From NCBI GenBank assembly GCA_963792485.1, contig CAWBWL010000013.1, positions 1 to 64,000 on the forward strand: a stretch of DNA of 64,000 bases, written 5' to 3'. The notes beneath the pieces are model-generated. The model searched no databases, was not told the DNA's origin, and saw only the letters and a program-made list of their open reading frames with translations. The first letter of the stretch is position 1. Every line of letters starts with the position of its first letter. The position numbers and the translations under genes are program-made. Below are positions 1-8,644 of the stretch, one piece after another. The DNA comes from JANOYJ01 sp963792485 (GTDB lineage: Bacteria; Pseudomonadota; Alphaproteobacteria; Rhizobiales; Rhizobiaceae).

Positions 1-111
1 CGGGGGTGCAATAGGGGAAGCTTTGGGTGAAGTCAACGCAGGATGTCAAACTTGCTTTGCCGATGGGGTATTTTTGCACTGTCGCTCTCCGAAAGCAGGT
101 TGCCGAAAACA

Positions 112-121
112 TTGTATACAA
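112..121. promoter_or_regulatory. Palindromic operator, GntR/FCD type
   Basis: The perfect palindrome TTGTATACAA sits in an AT-rich stretch about 100 bases ahead of the first transporter gene. Regulators of the GntR family with an FCD domain commonly bind short palindromes with a GT-N-AC core. The last gene of this cluster (5623-6339) encodes such a regulator, so this is the natural candidate operator. The rest of bases 1-220 is non-coding leader with no gene that I can support. Binding itself is inferred. Confidence 0.5.
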
Positions 122-220
122 AATATCTGTTTTTTGTTGACGATCTTTGCTGAATGAACTTCACTGCCCTCCGTACGCGCCTTTCCCTCCCCCGTCCCGC
201 GCGATCCATAGGAGACAATC

Positions 221-1423
221 ATGCTGACACGACGCTCTGCCTTCAAATCCGTCCTGCTTTTGGCCGTTTCGACCGTCGCAATTGCAACTGCGGGCACCAA
301 TTTCGCCTATTCCGCCAACGATGTCCTGAAAATCGGCTTTGTCGGCGTCACGTCCGGCCCGGCCGCCGCTTGGGGCACATCCAATGTCCGCTCGATGCAG
401 ACGCTTGAGGCCATGTACAATGAGGCCGGCGGCGTGAAGATCGGCGACAAGACCTATGACATCAAGGTCGTCACCTTCGATGACCAGAAAGATCCGAAGC
501 GCGCCGTGGAAGGTATGGAAAAGATGGCGCAGGAGGGGATCCACTATGTGGTCGGCCCCAATGTCGATGACGGCGCCGCGGCCGTGCGCCCGGTCGCCGA
601 GAAGAACAACATCATGTATTTCCCGTACGCCTTCCCGAAGGAACTCTACACCGCTCCGGCCTCCAACGCCGTGCTCGGTATGATCGCCAACTACCAGTCG
701 GGACCTGCGATCTACAAATATCTGATGGACAACAAGGGCGTGAAGAAGGTCGCCTTCGTCGCCGCCAATGAATCCGATCCGCTGTCGCAGCGTGACGGGG
801 GCGTGGCTGCCGCCAAGGCGCTTGGCCTTGAAGTGGTCGCCGACAAGGACACGTACCAGAACGACACCCGCGACTTCACGCCGGTTCTTACCCCGATTGT
901 CGCGTTGAAGCCGGACCTTCTGGTCCTTTCCGGCGTCGCCCCAGCCAACGCGCCGCTGCTCATCCGCTCGGCACGCGAGCTGGGCTATGAGGGCCTGATC
1001 TCCACCGAGACCGCGCAGGACGCGAAGGTCTTGGAAGAAGGCGCGGGCGAGCTTGCCAACGGCTTCATCTCGGTCGGCGGCGCGTCTACGCCGGAGATCG
1101 CCTCGGACAAGATGAAGGCCTTCGTCGAGCGCTACACCAAAATGTTCGGCGAATATAATGACGAGTCCAACACCAAGGTCTACGCGCTCGACTATATTCT
1201 CGAGACGATCAAGGCAAACCCCGCGGCCATCGACAATATCGACGAGTTCAAGAAGACAATGGACACATTCTCCGCGCCGAATCCCTATCTGAAGGGCGAC
1301 GCCAAACTGACCTATGTCGGCTCGACCTCGTTCGGCCAGAAGCGGCAGGTTGCCGTGCCGATGGTGGTCAATGAATACAAGGATGGCGCATTCCAGACCC
1401 TGTTTGTCGGCAACGTCGACTAA
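221..1423 (+). CDS. ABC transporter substrate-binding protein, branched-chain (HAAT) family
   Basis: Periplasmic binding protein (400 aa) that captures the ligand of the transporter encoded by the next four genes. The N-terminus has a twin-arginine type signal (Arg4-Arg5, then a hydrophobic stretch) with probable cleavage after Ser-Ala near residue 32; the mature part starts with the LKIGFVG strand typical of type I periplasmic binding proteins (Peripla_BP_6). The ATG at 221 follows an AGGAGA ribosome site. It is separated from the permease gene by a hairpin, which often keeps binding-protein transcripts abundant. The ligand is unknown; the hydantoin-racemase-like enzyme at the end of the cluster makes a cyclic ureide or amino-acid derivative plausible, but that is inference. 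Confidence 0.9.
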   Translation: MLTRRSAFKSVLLLAVSTVAIATAGTNFAYSANDVLKIGFVGVTSGPAAAWGTSNVRSMQTLEAMYNEAGGVKIGDKTYDIKVVTFDDQKDPKRAVEGMEKMAQEGIHYVVGPNVDDGAAAVRPVAEKNNIMYFPYAFPKELYTAPASNAVLGMIANYQSGPAIYKYLMDNKGVKKVAFVAANESDPLSQRDGGVAAAKALGLEVVADKDTYQNDTRDFTPVLTPIVALKPDLLVLSGVAPANAPLLIRSARELGYEGLISTETAQDAKVLEEGAGELANGFISVGGASTPEIASDKMKAFVERYTKMFGEYNDESNTKVYALDYILETIKANPAAIDNIDEFKKTMDTFSAPNPYLKGDAKLTYVGSTSFGQKRQVAVPMVVNEYKDGAFQTLFVGNVD

Positions 1424-1446
1424 GCTGATCTGACTGGTAGCAGCAT

Positions 1447-1469
1447 GGGGCCGGCATCTGCCGGACCCC
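1447..1469 (+). other. Intercistronic hairpin after binding-protein gene
   Basis: GGGGCCGGCA pairs with TGCCGGACCCC (one bulged A) just after the stop of the binding-protein gene. No U-run follows, so it is more likely to stabilise the upstream mRNA or attenuate transcription than to act as a full terminator. Confidence 0.4.
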
Positions 1470-1500
1470 TTGCTGTGCCCTGCCGAACAAAGGCTGGCTG

Positions 1501-2367
1501 ATGGAACAAGTCATTGCAAACGGGCTGTATCTGGGCGCCCAGTACGCGTTGATCGCGCTGGGGCTCACGCTGATATTCGGCCTGATGAACGTTCTGAATT
1601 TCGCCCATGGCCAGATGTATGTGCTGGGCGGGTTCATCAGCTATGCCGTCTACGGCCAGCTCGGCCTGCCGTTCCCGCTTGCCGTGCTCGCCTCGGGCGT
1701 GACGCTGGCCGTCATCGGCGCTTTTATGGAGCGGTACCTGTTCCGCACCGTCATAAGGCGCAGCCACCGCGAGGAGAGCACCATGCTGCTCGCCGCCGCG
1801 ACCGCCTTTTTCTTTGACGCAGTGATCCTTTTGATCTTCGGCGAAAAGCAGCGTGGCGTGCCGAAAATCGTCAAGGGCGTGTTCAATGATTTCGGCATCA
1901 TCCTGCCCTATGACCGCATTCTCGTTGCCGTCATCGCCGCCTTCATGATCGCCGCCTTCATCCTGTTCATGAAATACACCAAGACCGGCCGCGCCATGAG
2001 GGCGCTGGCGCAGGACCGCGTCGCCGCCCAGCTGATGGGCGTTAAGGTTGACCGCTATACGATGATCGGCTTTGCCCTTGGCGCGATGCTGGCGGGCGTG
2101 GTCGGCGGACTGTTGGTTTCGATCACCGGCGTCAATGCGGGCATTGGCGGGCCGATCTCGATCAAGGCCTTCATGATGATCATGATCGGCGGCGCGGGCG
2201 TGGTCGGCGGCGCAATCGCCGGCGGCTTCATCCTCGGCATGATGGAATCGGTCGGCCTGACTGTGCTGCGCGAGTATGGCGATGTCACGTATCTCGCCAT
2301 CTTCGCCGCGCTGATGGTGTTTCTGGCAATCAGGCCGAATGGCCTGATGGGCAAGCCATGGGGTTGA
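1501..2367 (+). CDS. Branched-chain-type ABC transporter permease, LivH-like
   Basis: Inner-membrane permease of 288 aa, the usual LivH length. Seen in the sequence: an N-terminal GLYLGAQYALIALGLTLIFG segment, the NFAHGQMYVLGG motif that marks this family, and several later hydrophobic helices ending near residue 285. It forms the translocation pore with the LivM-like protein whose gene overlaps its end by 10 bases, which suggests translational coupling. The binding protein lies upstream and two ATPases downstream, so the transporter is complete. Confidence 0.92.
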   Translation: MEQVIANGLYLGAQYALIALGLTLIFGLMNVLNFAHGQMYVLGGFISYAVYGQLGLPFPLAVLASGVTLAVIGAFMERYLFRTVIRRSHREESTMLLAAATAFFFDAVILLIFGEKQRGVPKIVKGVFNDFGIILPYDRILVAVIAAFMIAAFILFMKYTKTGRAMRALAQDRVAAQLMGVKVDRYTMIGFALGAMLAGVVGGLLVSITGVNAGIGGPISIKAFMMIMIGGAGVVGGAIAGGFILGMMESVGLTVLREYGDVTYLAIFAALMVFLAIRPNGLMGKPWG

Positions 2368-3341
2368 TGATGGGCAGGTCCGCAAAAATCATCGGCATAG
2401 CCGTTTTCCTTCTGGCCGTCTTCGTCATCATCCCGGCTTTGATCGGCATGACCGGGCGCAAGGATCTTTACTACACGCTGACGTCAGTGGCGCTTCTGTC
2501 GATCGCCAGCGCTGGCGTGTGGCTGACCTTCTTCATTGGCCGCATCAACATCGGCCAAGGGGCGTTCGCGCTGATGGGAGCGTATGTGTCGGCGGTGCTC
2601 ACCATGAACTACGGCGTCTCGTTCTGGTGGACGATCCCCGCCGCCGGCATTTTCGCAGCCGTCGCGAGCATTCTGGTCGGCCTGCCGATCCTGCGGCTGC
2701 GTGGCGTCTATTTCGCTATGGTCAGCCTTGTGCTCACCGAAGTCGTCCGGCTCCTGGCGTTGGCGCTGCCGGTCACCAGCGGCGCGAAGGGCATCACCAA
2801 CATCCCGCTTCCGACCGGCATTTCCATTTTCGGCCTCACCATTGTGCCGGATTTCAACACGATGGCAAACCCGCGAATCGCATTCTATTATCTGGCGGCG
2901 ATCCTCATGGTCCTCGCTTTCGCCGGCATGTACCGCCTCGTCCATTCGCGCATCGGCCATATCTGCATGTCGCTGCAGCAGAACGAGGAGCTGGCCTCGT
3001 CCATCGGCGTCAACATCGCAAACTTGCGGCTGATCGCCTTTGCCATCTCCTCTTTCCTCGGCGGCGTCAGCGGCGCGGTGTTCGCGGCGGTCACGCAGTC
3101 GGTCTATCCGTCGAGCTTCACCACGACCGACTCGGTCAACTTCATGCTGAACTGCTTCCTCGGCGGCCTCGGCTATGTGTTCGGGCCGATGCTCGGCACA
3201 CTGACACTGTATTTCGGCTGGAACCTGTTGTTTGAAACCGGCCGCTTCCAGCTGCTGATCTATTCGAGCCTGATGATCATCCTGATGCTGGTCTTGCCCA
3301 ACGGCATGCTCAGCCTCGGCGAAGGTCGCAGGAAGGCTTGA
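2358..3341 (+). CDS. Branched-chain-type ABC transporter permease, LivM-like
   Basis: Second permease subunit (327 aa), with about eight to ten hydrophobic segments and the family pattern GRINIGQGAFALMGAY followed by LRLRGVYFAMVSLV. It heterodimerises with the LivH-like subunit in the inner membrane. The start overlaps the preceding gene by 10 bases; an internal ATG three codons later is also possible. Only three bases separate its stop from the first ATPase gene, consistent with one operon. Length is normal for LivM without the N-terminal extension seen in the second system of this window (40333-42036). Confidence 0.92.
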   Translation: MGLMMGRSAKIIGIAVFLLAVFVIIPALIGMTGRKDLYYTLTSVALLSIASAGVWLTFFIGRINIGQGAFALMGAYVSAVLTMNYGVSFWWTIPAAGIFAAVASILVGLPILRLRGVYFAMVSLVLTEVVRLLALALPVTSGAKGITNIPLPTGISIFGLTIVPDFNTMANPRIAFYYLAAILMVLAFAGMYRLVHSRIGHICMSLQQNEELASSIGVNIANLRLIAFAISSFLGGVSGAVFAAVTQSVYPSSFTTTDSVNFMLNCFLGGLGYVFGPMLGTLTLYFGWNLLFETGRFQLLIYSSLMIILMLVLPNGMLSLGEGRRKA

Positions 3342-3344
3342 GCG

Positions 3345-4124
3345 ATGGAATCCATTCTCGAGATCAAGGGCCTCACCAAACGCTTCGGCGGATTGACGGC
3401 GGTCAACAATGTGTCGTTCGATGTGCGGGAAAAGGAAATCCTCTCCGTCATCGGGCCGAACGGCGCGGGCAAGTCCACCCTGTTCAAACTGATCGCCTCG
3501 TTCCTCAATCCGACGTCCGGCGAAGTCATCTACAAGGGTGAAAAAATCTCCGGCCTCGCGCCGCACATCGCCGCCCGCAAGGGCGTGGTGCGCACATTCC
3601 AGGAAACCACGATCTTCAAAAACATGAGCGTGCGCGACAATGTCATTGTCGCCCATCACCTGCGCTCAAAGGCCTCGCTGCTCGGCTTCTTCCTCGGCAC
3701 AAAAGCCGCGCGCTTGGACGAAGCGGAATTCGGCGCGTCCGCCGACGAAATCCTATCATTCCTCAATCTCGGCGGCATCGGCAATGAGATCGCCAAGAAC
3801 CTGCCGCACGGCCATCTGCGCGCGCTCGGCATCGCCATTGGCCTTGCCACCAACCCGTCCATCCTTTTGCTCGACGAGCCGTTCGCGGGCATGAACCATG
3901 ACGAGACCAACAAGGCCATCGCCATGGTGCGCAAGCTGCGCGAGCGCGGGCTGACCGTGCTTCTGGTCGAGCATGACATGCCTGCCGTAATGAAAATCTC
4001 CGACCGGATCGTCGTCATCAATTTCGGCGAAAAGATCGCGGAAGGCACGCCGGCCGAAATCCAGAAAAATGCGCGGGTGATCGAAGCGTATCTGGGCAGT
4101 GAAGATGAGGCGATCGGGCTATGA
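3345..4124 (+). CDS. Branched-chain-type ABC transporter ATP-binding protein, LivG-like
   Basis: Cytoplasmic ATPase (259 aa) that powers the transporter. The Walker A motif GPNGAGKST lies at residues 37-45, Walker B is LLLDEPFAGMN and the switch histidine is in LVEHDM. The signature region reads LPHGHLRALGIA; the family usual is LPYGxQRRLEIA, so the signature is degenerate (His in place of Gln, no RRLE). Whether this affects activity is unknown. The C-terminus ends in the LivG-type AYLG segment. It overlaps the LivF-like gene by four bases (ATGA). Confidence 0.92.
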   Translation: MESILEIKGLTKRFGGLTAVNNVSFDVREKEILSVIGPNGAGKSTLFKLIASFLNPTSGEVIYKGEKISGLAPHIAARKGVVRTFQETTIFKNMSVRDNVIVAHHLRSKASLLGFFLGTKAARLDEAEFGASADEILSFLNLGGIGNEIAKNLPHGHLRALGIAIGLATNPSILLLDEPFAGMNHDETNKAIAMVRKLRERGLTVLLVEHDMPAVMKISDRIVVINFGEKIAEGTPAEIQKNARVIEAYLGSEDEAIGL

Positions 4125-4846
4125 GCAATCAGATCCTCAGCTTCGCCAATGTCGAGATGTATTACGACCATGTCTATGCGCTGAAGGGCGTGTCGCTCAC
4201 CGTCAATGAGGGCGAGACCGTGGCGCTGATCGGCGCGAACGGCGCGGGCAAATCCTCAATCCTGCGCGCCATCACTGGATTGCGTAAGATCAAGTCTGGA
4301 GAAATCCACTATCTGGACAAGCGCCTTGACGGCACGGCGCCGGACGAGATCGTCAGGATGGGCATCGCCATGGTGCCGGAAGGGCGCCGCGTTTTCCCAT
4401 TCATGACCGTCGCCGACAATCTCGCCATGGGCGCCTTCACCCGCGCGGACAAGGCGGAAATCGCCGCCACGCTCGACATGGTTCTGACCCGCTTTCCGCG
4501 CCTGAAAGAGCGCTACAGCCAGCAGGCCGGCACCATGTCCGGCGGCGAGCAGCAGATGCTTGTCATCGGCCGCGCGCTGATGTCGAAGCCAAAACTGCTT
4601 CTTCTGGACGAGCCCTCGCTCGGCGTCGCGCCAAAGCTGGTGCAGGACATCGCCCGCTCCATCGTCGCCATCAACCGCGACGAAAAAGTCTCCGTGCTGC
4701 TGGTCGAGCAGAACTCCCGCATGGCGCTGCGCATCTCGCAGCGCGCCTATGCGCTCTCGACCGGCTCTGTTGCGCTCAGCGGCAGATCTGCCGAACTGCT
4801 CAATGATGACCGGGTAAAGGCGCTTTATCTGGGCGGGGAATTGTAA
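4121..4846 (+). CDS. Branched-chain-type ABC transporter ATP-binding protein, LivF-like
   Basis: Second ATPase subunit (241 aa). Walker A GANGAGKSS is at residues 38-46, the signature is MSGGEQQML, Walker B is LLLLDEPSLGVAP, and the histidine switch position holds Gln (LLVEQN), all standard for LivF. The ATG overlaps the LivG-like stop (ATGA), so the two ATPases are translationally coupled. The next gene, the racemase-like enzyme, follows after 9 bases and very probably belongs to the same transcript. Confidence 0.93.
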   Translation: MSNQILSFANVEMYYDHVYALKGVSLTVNEGETVALIGANGAGKSSILRAITGLRKIKSGEIHYLDKRLDGTAPDEIVRMGIAMVPEGRRVFPFMTVADNLAMGAFTRADKAEIAATLDMVLTRFPRLKERYSQQAGTMSGGEQQMLVIGRALMSKPKLLLLDEPSLGVAPKLVQDIARSIVAINRDEKVSVLLVEQNSRMALRISQRAYALSTGSVALSGRSAELLNDDRVKALYLGGEL

Positions 4847-4855
4847 GGTGCGGGC

Positions 4856-5584
4856 ATGAAGATCCTGGTCGTCAATCCAAACACCACAGCGTCGATGACC
4901 CGGAAGATCGGCGCTGCGGCTGCGGCTGCGGCTTCAAGCGGAACCGAGATCATCGCCGTCAGTCCAGATGACGGGCCCGAAAGCATCGAAGGCTATTACG
5001 ACGAGGCATTTTCCGTTCCCGGCCTGATTGGCGAGATCCGCAATCATGCGCAAGCCGACGCAATCGTGCTCGCTTGTTTTGATGATTCAGGTCTCGATGC
5101 GGCGCGCTGCATCGGACCTGCGCCGGTGATCGGCATTGGCGAGGCGGCGTTTCACATTGCCTCGCTCATCTGCGTCCGGTTCGGCGTGGTCACGACGCTC
5201 AACCGCTCGGTGCCGGCCATTGAACACAACCTTTTGCGCTACGGGCTTGCTGGGCGCTGCGCCGGAGTGCGGGCCAGCGAAGTTCCGGTGCTGGAGCTTG
5301 AGGTTCCCGGCTCTGCCGCACGGGCGCGCATCTCGCAGGAAATTCGCGTCTCCATTGAGGTGGATAAAGCCGAGGCCATCGTCCTTGGTTGCGCCGGGAT
5401 GGCGGACTTGGCACATTCGCTGTCTGCCGAGCATGGCGTGCCGGTGCTGGACGGCGTCAGCTGTGCGGTCAAGCTTGCAGAATCGCTCGTGGCGCTCGGC
5501 CTGACAACGTCTTCGGCAGGCGGTTACGCACGCCCGCGCTCAAAACTTTACAAAGGCATGTTTGCCCCTTACGCGCCACAATAG
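4856..5584 (+). CDS. Asp/Glu/hydantoin racemase family protein
   Basis: Cofactor-independent racemase of 242 aa. It begins with ILVVNPNTTASMT, the signature start of hydantoin and allantoin racemases, and has the two catalytic cysteines expected for two-base racemisation: Cys74 in ACFDDSG and Cys179 in LGCAGMAD. Allantoin racemase (HpxA) and hydantoin racemase (HyuE) share this layout. Placement directly behind a HAAT transporter and before a GntR regulator suggests that it inverts the imported compound. No hydantoinase, allantoinase or carbamoylase lies in the window, so the substrate is open; related family members act on maleate, arylmalonate or Asp/Glu. Confidence 0.8.
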   Translation: MKILVVNPNTTASMTRKIGAAAAAAASSGTEIIAVSPDDGPESIEGYYDEAFSVPGLIGEIRNHAQADAIVLACFDDSGLDAARCIGPAPVIGIGEAAFHIASLICVRFGVVTTLNRSVPAIEHNLLRYGLAGRCAGVRASEVPVLELEVPGSAARARISQEIRVSIEVDKAEAIVLGCAGMADLAHSLSAEHGVPVLDGVSCAVKLAESLVALGLTTSSAGGYARPRSKLYKGMFAPYAPQ

Positions 5585-5622
5585 GAACCGCCGGTGAGCC
5601 GGTTTCTTGGCAGGAACTTGAA

Positions 5623-6339
5623 ATGACAATAGCCGCTTTCATCAACGAGACCGAGGCAGAGCGTTCCACGGCGCGCTGGGTGCCGGTTTTCACCGGTCTG
5701 CGCGACGCCATTGTCTCACACAAGATCGCACCCGGAACCAAGCTGCCCGAAGATGAGTTGTCCGCCATTTATGGCGTGAGCCGGACGCTGGTGCGCGCGG
5801 CGCTGCAGGCGCTGGCCCATGCGCGGCTGATCAATCTTGAGCCCAACCGCGGCGCTTTTGTCGCCCAGCCATCCAAACGTGAAGCGCGCGAAGTGTTTGA
5901 AGCGCGCTCGCTGGTTGAGCCGCATGTGGCGGCGCTCGCCGCTGACGTTGCAAAACCTGTCCAGATCGCCGAACTGCGCCAGCATCTGGAGCGCGAGCAC
6001 CAAGCACTGCGCGAGGGCCGCGATAGCGACGCCATCGCCCTGTCGGCCCGGTTTCATCTCGGCATAGCCGAGGTTGCGGACCACGCCATCCTGACCGAAT
6101 TCGTCCGCGACCTCGTCACCCGCTCGTCGCTGATCATTGCGCTGTATTGGCGCAGGCGTGATACGACTTGCGAAAGCCACGCGCACCATGCACTCGTTGA
6201 CGCAATCGAAAATCATCAGGCCCGCGAGGCCTCCGACTTGATGCGCAGCCATTTGGTGGACCTTTTGTCCGGCCTTGATTTGCTACCGCCGCCGGAAGGT
6301 GCCGAACTCAGTCTGTCAGCTATTCTAAAGCGCGTCTGA
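5623..6339 (+). CDS. GntR family transcriptional regulator, FCD domain
   Basis: DNA-binding regulator of 238 aa. The winged helix-turn-helix spans about residues 22-88 (LPEDELSAIYGVSRTLVRAAL is the recognition region) and an all-helical FCD ligand domain follows from about 95. The open frame extends upstream to 5389, but that part overlaps the racemase gene in another frame; the ATG at 5623, preceded by AGGAAC, gives the normal family length. It is the last gene of the cluster and probably senses the transported compound; the palindrome at 112-121 is its likely operator. Confidence 0.88.
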   Translation: MTIAAFINETEAERSTARWVPVFTGLRDAIVSHKIAPGTKLPEDELSAIYGVSRTLVRAALQALAHARLINLEPNRGAFVAQPSKREAREVFEARSLVEPHVAALAADVAKPVQIAELRQHLEREHQALREGRDSDAIALSARFHLGIAEVADHAILTEFVRDLVTRSSLIIALYWRRRDTTCESHAHHALVDAIENHQAREASDLMRSHLVDLLSGLDLLPPPEGAELSLSAILKRV

Positions 6340-6445
6340 GAGCGCGGCACGGAGACGGTGCGCGCTCAGCCCTGCATCTGTTTCCCGCTTGCCAGCATGC
6401 CGGACACGCGATATGAACCCCGCGCCTTGACCGGCGGCTTCTTTT

Positions 6446-6535
6446 GGAGAGGTGGCAGAGTGGTCGAATGCACCGCACTCGAAATGCGGCATGCTCGCAA
6501 GGGCATCGGGGGTTCAAATCCCTCCCTCTCCGCCA
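6446..6535 (+). tRNA. tRNA-Ser (anticodon CGA)
   Basis: A 90-base class II tRNA can be folded by eye. The acceptor stem GGAGAGG pairs with CCTCTCC, followed by discriminator G and an encoded CCA end. The anticodon stem is CCGCA/TGCGG with loop CTCGAAA, so the anticodon is CGA (6480-6482) and reads UCG serine codons. A long variable arm (near ATGCTCGCAAGGGCATC) and the T-loop GGTTCAAATCC are present, as expected for tRNA-Ser. Confidence 0.96.
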
Positions 6536-6858
6536 GATTTTTGTTTGCACATACCGGAGACATGGGCGCTTCGCGCCTTGCCGTGAACGTCACCGCGAGA
6601 GCACCAGCGTCAGAACTGGGCCAGCGGCGCCCGCGCCATCTGCCGCGGTATTCTGAACATAGCCGCGCTGGCAGAGCCAGTGTTCTGGATGACCTATCGT
6701 AACAACGGGCTTCATACCTCAGTTTTGAGTTGGCAAAGCGTTTTGAAACGCGCCGCGTGCCTGTTGGTTCGGCGGTAGTTTACAGCGCCATTTTCGGCTC
6801 GACAGCTTGGGTGAATTCAGTCAAGAACATATGATAATCGGACACGCCGGAGAGCTCA
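6536..6858. other. Intergenic region after tRNA-Ser
   Basis: This 323-base stretch lies between the tRNA and the aldolase gene. I see no convincing gene, repeat, integrase trace or copy of the tRNA 3' end. The last bases (CGGAGAGCTCA) form a plausible ribosome site for the aldolase. It presumably holds the promoter of the aldolase operon. Confidence 0.5.
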
Positions 6859-7776
6859 ATGATGAAACGGATGACAACGTCAGAGCTGCGCGGTTACCAG
6901 CAGATTTGCGGCAGGAACGGCGCGATCATGGTTATCGCCTGCGATCAGCGCGGCGGCATCCGCAAGCTCCTGGCGGACACGCCGGAAGCGCAGAAGACAA
7001 TCAGCGATGACACGCTCGGCGACACGAAGTCTGACGTTGTCCGCTATCTCGCCGCCCATGCGCCCTGTGTGCTCCTGGACCCGATCTGCGCAGTGCCGCG
7101 CGTTGTCGAGGAAGGCTCGCTCGCCCGGGATACCGCGCTGCTGATAGGTCTTGATGCGTCGGGGTATGATGTCGATGCGCAAGGGCATTGGCTCTCCAAA
7201 CTCGTGCCGGGCGTCACTGCCCGGCGCGTGCGCGAACTCGGCGGCACGGGCGGAAAGCTGATGGTGTATCTGCGCTCGGATGAGAAAACCGGCAATGAGC
7301 AGAACATCCAGATCATCAAGGATTGCATCGCCGATTTTGCCGCCGAGGACTTGCTGCTGGTCGTGGAGTTCCTCACCTATCCGATGCCGGGCGAGAGCGC
7401 GGAAGATTACAAGGCGAAGTTTCCGTCATTGATCGAAGGCGGTTCGCGTATGTGTCTCGAGCTTGGTTCCAAGGTCTTGAAAATCCCTTATCCCGGCACG
7501 CCCGAGGCCTGCGCGAATATTACGGCGATGGCAGGGCCTGTGCCGTGGTCGGTTCTGTCCGCCGGGGTCGATCATGCCACGTTCATCGGCCAGGTGGAAA
7601 TTGCCATGGCGAATGGCGCGTCTGGCGTGATCGCCGGACGGTCCTTGTGGAAGGATTGCGTATCGCTGGACCGGGCCAAGCAGAAACAGCTCCTGACCGA
7701 CCGCGCCCTTCCCCGCCTGCGCGAAATCCAGGCCATACTCGCGCGCTATCCGCAGCCGCTGACCCACCGCGCCTGA
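6859..7776 (+). CDS. Class I ketose-bisphosphate aldolase, LacD/YihT family
   Basis: Cytoplasmic aldolase of about 305 aa. ACDQRGG (residues 28-33) matches the LacD DQRG motif, and VLKIPYP with Lys208 matches the Schiff-base lysine region of tagatose-1,6-bisphosphate aldolase and sulfofructose-phosphate aldolase YihT. The C-terminal SAGVDHATF and GVIAGRSLW segments are also family features. The start could be the ATG at 6859 or a nearby in-frame ATG (6862, 6871). It heads a three-gene operon with a ROK kinase (7 bases on) and a P-loop kinase, facing a sugar importer operon, so it likely cleaves a phosphorylated ketose into two three-carbon units. The exact sugar is not known. Confidence 0.82.
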   Translation: MMKRMTTSELRGYQQICGRNGAIMVIACDQRGGIRKLLADTPEAQKTISDDTLGDTKSDVVRYLAAHAPCVLLDPICAVPRVVEEGSLARDTALLIGLDASGYDVDAQGHWLSKLVPGVTARRVRELGGTGGKLMVYLRSDEKTGNEQNIQIIKDCIADFAAEDLLLVVEFLTYPMPGESAEDYKAKFPSLIEGGSRMCLELGSKVLKIPYPGTPEACANITAMAGPVPWSVLSAGVDHATFIGQVEIAMANGASGVIAGRSLWKDCVSLDRAKQKQLLTDRALPRLREIQAILARYPQPLTHRA

Positions 7777-7783
7777 TCCCGGC

Positions 7784-8644
7784 ATGCGGACGGCCATCGG
7801 CATAGACATTGGCGGGACCAACATCCGGGCGGCGCGGATATCGTCGGATGGCCGCATTCTTGAGCGTCTGTCCAACGCCACTCCTGGATCGGCATCCGCC
7901 ATCCTTGCCGATCTTGAGACATGTGTGACGGCTCTGAGAGACGCCTCAACGGCTGCGATCGGCATTGGCATTCCCGGACGCGTCGACGCAGGGACTGGGC
8001 GTGTCTTGTCAGGCGGGTTTGTTGATTTGTCCGGCATTGACATTGCAGACCGGCTTCACTCGCTGACCGGCATTGCAGCTTTCTGCGATAATGACGCGAA
8101 TATGGCGCTGGCCGCCGAGGCGCGCATCGGCGCGGCGCGCGGCATCGGCGATGTGATCATGCTGACTATCGGGACAGGGATTGGCGGGGCGGTTTTGGCG
8201 GGGGGCCGCATGTTCCACGGCGGCGGAACGGCGGGCCAGCTTGGGCATGTCACGGTTTCGTTTGACGGCGCGGCCTGCAAGTGCGGACGCAGGGGCTGTC
8301 TTGAAACTGAGAGTTCAGGCACTGCCTTGCAACGGCATATGGCCGAGGCGGGGTTTGCGCCGGGGACGGGCATAGATGAGATTTTGAGCTTGGATTCCGT
8401 TGAGGCGCAGCGCGCCATCGTGGCTTGGGCTGCGCCGCTGCGGGCCGGGCTGGACAGCCTGTCCGCTGCCTTCTCGCCGCAGCTGTTTGTCCTGGGCGGC
8501 GGGCTGGGCGCGGCTGCGTGCCGGGCGCTGGAGCGGTTTCCGGCTGTTTCGCCATGGTTCCAGTACCAGGTGACGCCCGCGCAGCTGGGGGATGAGGCGG
8601 GCGTCATCGGCGCGGGACTGTCGGCGCTGGAGCGGTTCGCGTGA
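7784..8644 (+). CDS. ROK family sugar kinase
   Basis: Sugar kinase of 286 aa. GIDIGGTN near residues 5-12 is the phosphate-binding motif, TIGTGIGGAV is the second ATP motif, and the ROK zinc signature CxCGxxGCxE is seen with Cys165, Cys167 and Cys172. It lacks an N-terminal helix-turn-helix, so it is an enzyme and not a NagC-type repressor. Related enzymes phosphorylate glucose, fructose, mannose or N-acetyl amino sugars; which one applies here cannot be read from sequence. It lies 7 bases behind the aldolase gene and overlaps the next gene by four bases (GTGA). Confidence 0.85.
   Translation: MRTAIGIDIGGTNIRAARISSDGRILERLSNATPGSASAILADLETCVTALRDASTAAIGIGIPGRVDAGTGRVLSGGFVDLSGIDIADRLHSLTGIAAFCDNDANMALAAEARIGAARGIGDVIMLTIGTGIGGAVLAGGRMFHGGGTAGQLGHVTVSFDGAACKCGRRGCLETESSGTALQRHMAEAGFAPGTGIDEILSLDSVEAQRAIVAWAAPLRAGLDSLSAAFSPQLFVLGGGLGAAACRALERFPAVSPWFQYQVTPAQLGDEAGVIGAGLSALERFA

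Noticed and set aside
1441..1475. Strong intrinsic terminator after the first binding protein
   Set aside because: The stem is good but no U-run follows, and the permease must be cotranscribed; listed as an intercistronic hairpin.
5389..5622. Longer N-terminus of the GntR/FCD regulator
   Set aside because: The extension overlaps the racemase gene in another frame, and the ATG at 5623 gives normal length with a ribosome site.
6446..6858. tRNA-Ser as attachment site of an integrated element
   Set aside because: No integrase gene, no direct repeat of the tRNA 3' end and ordinary metabolic genes on both sides.
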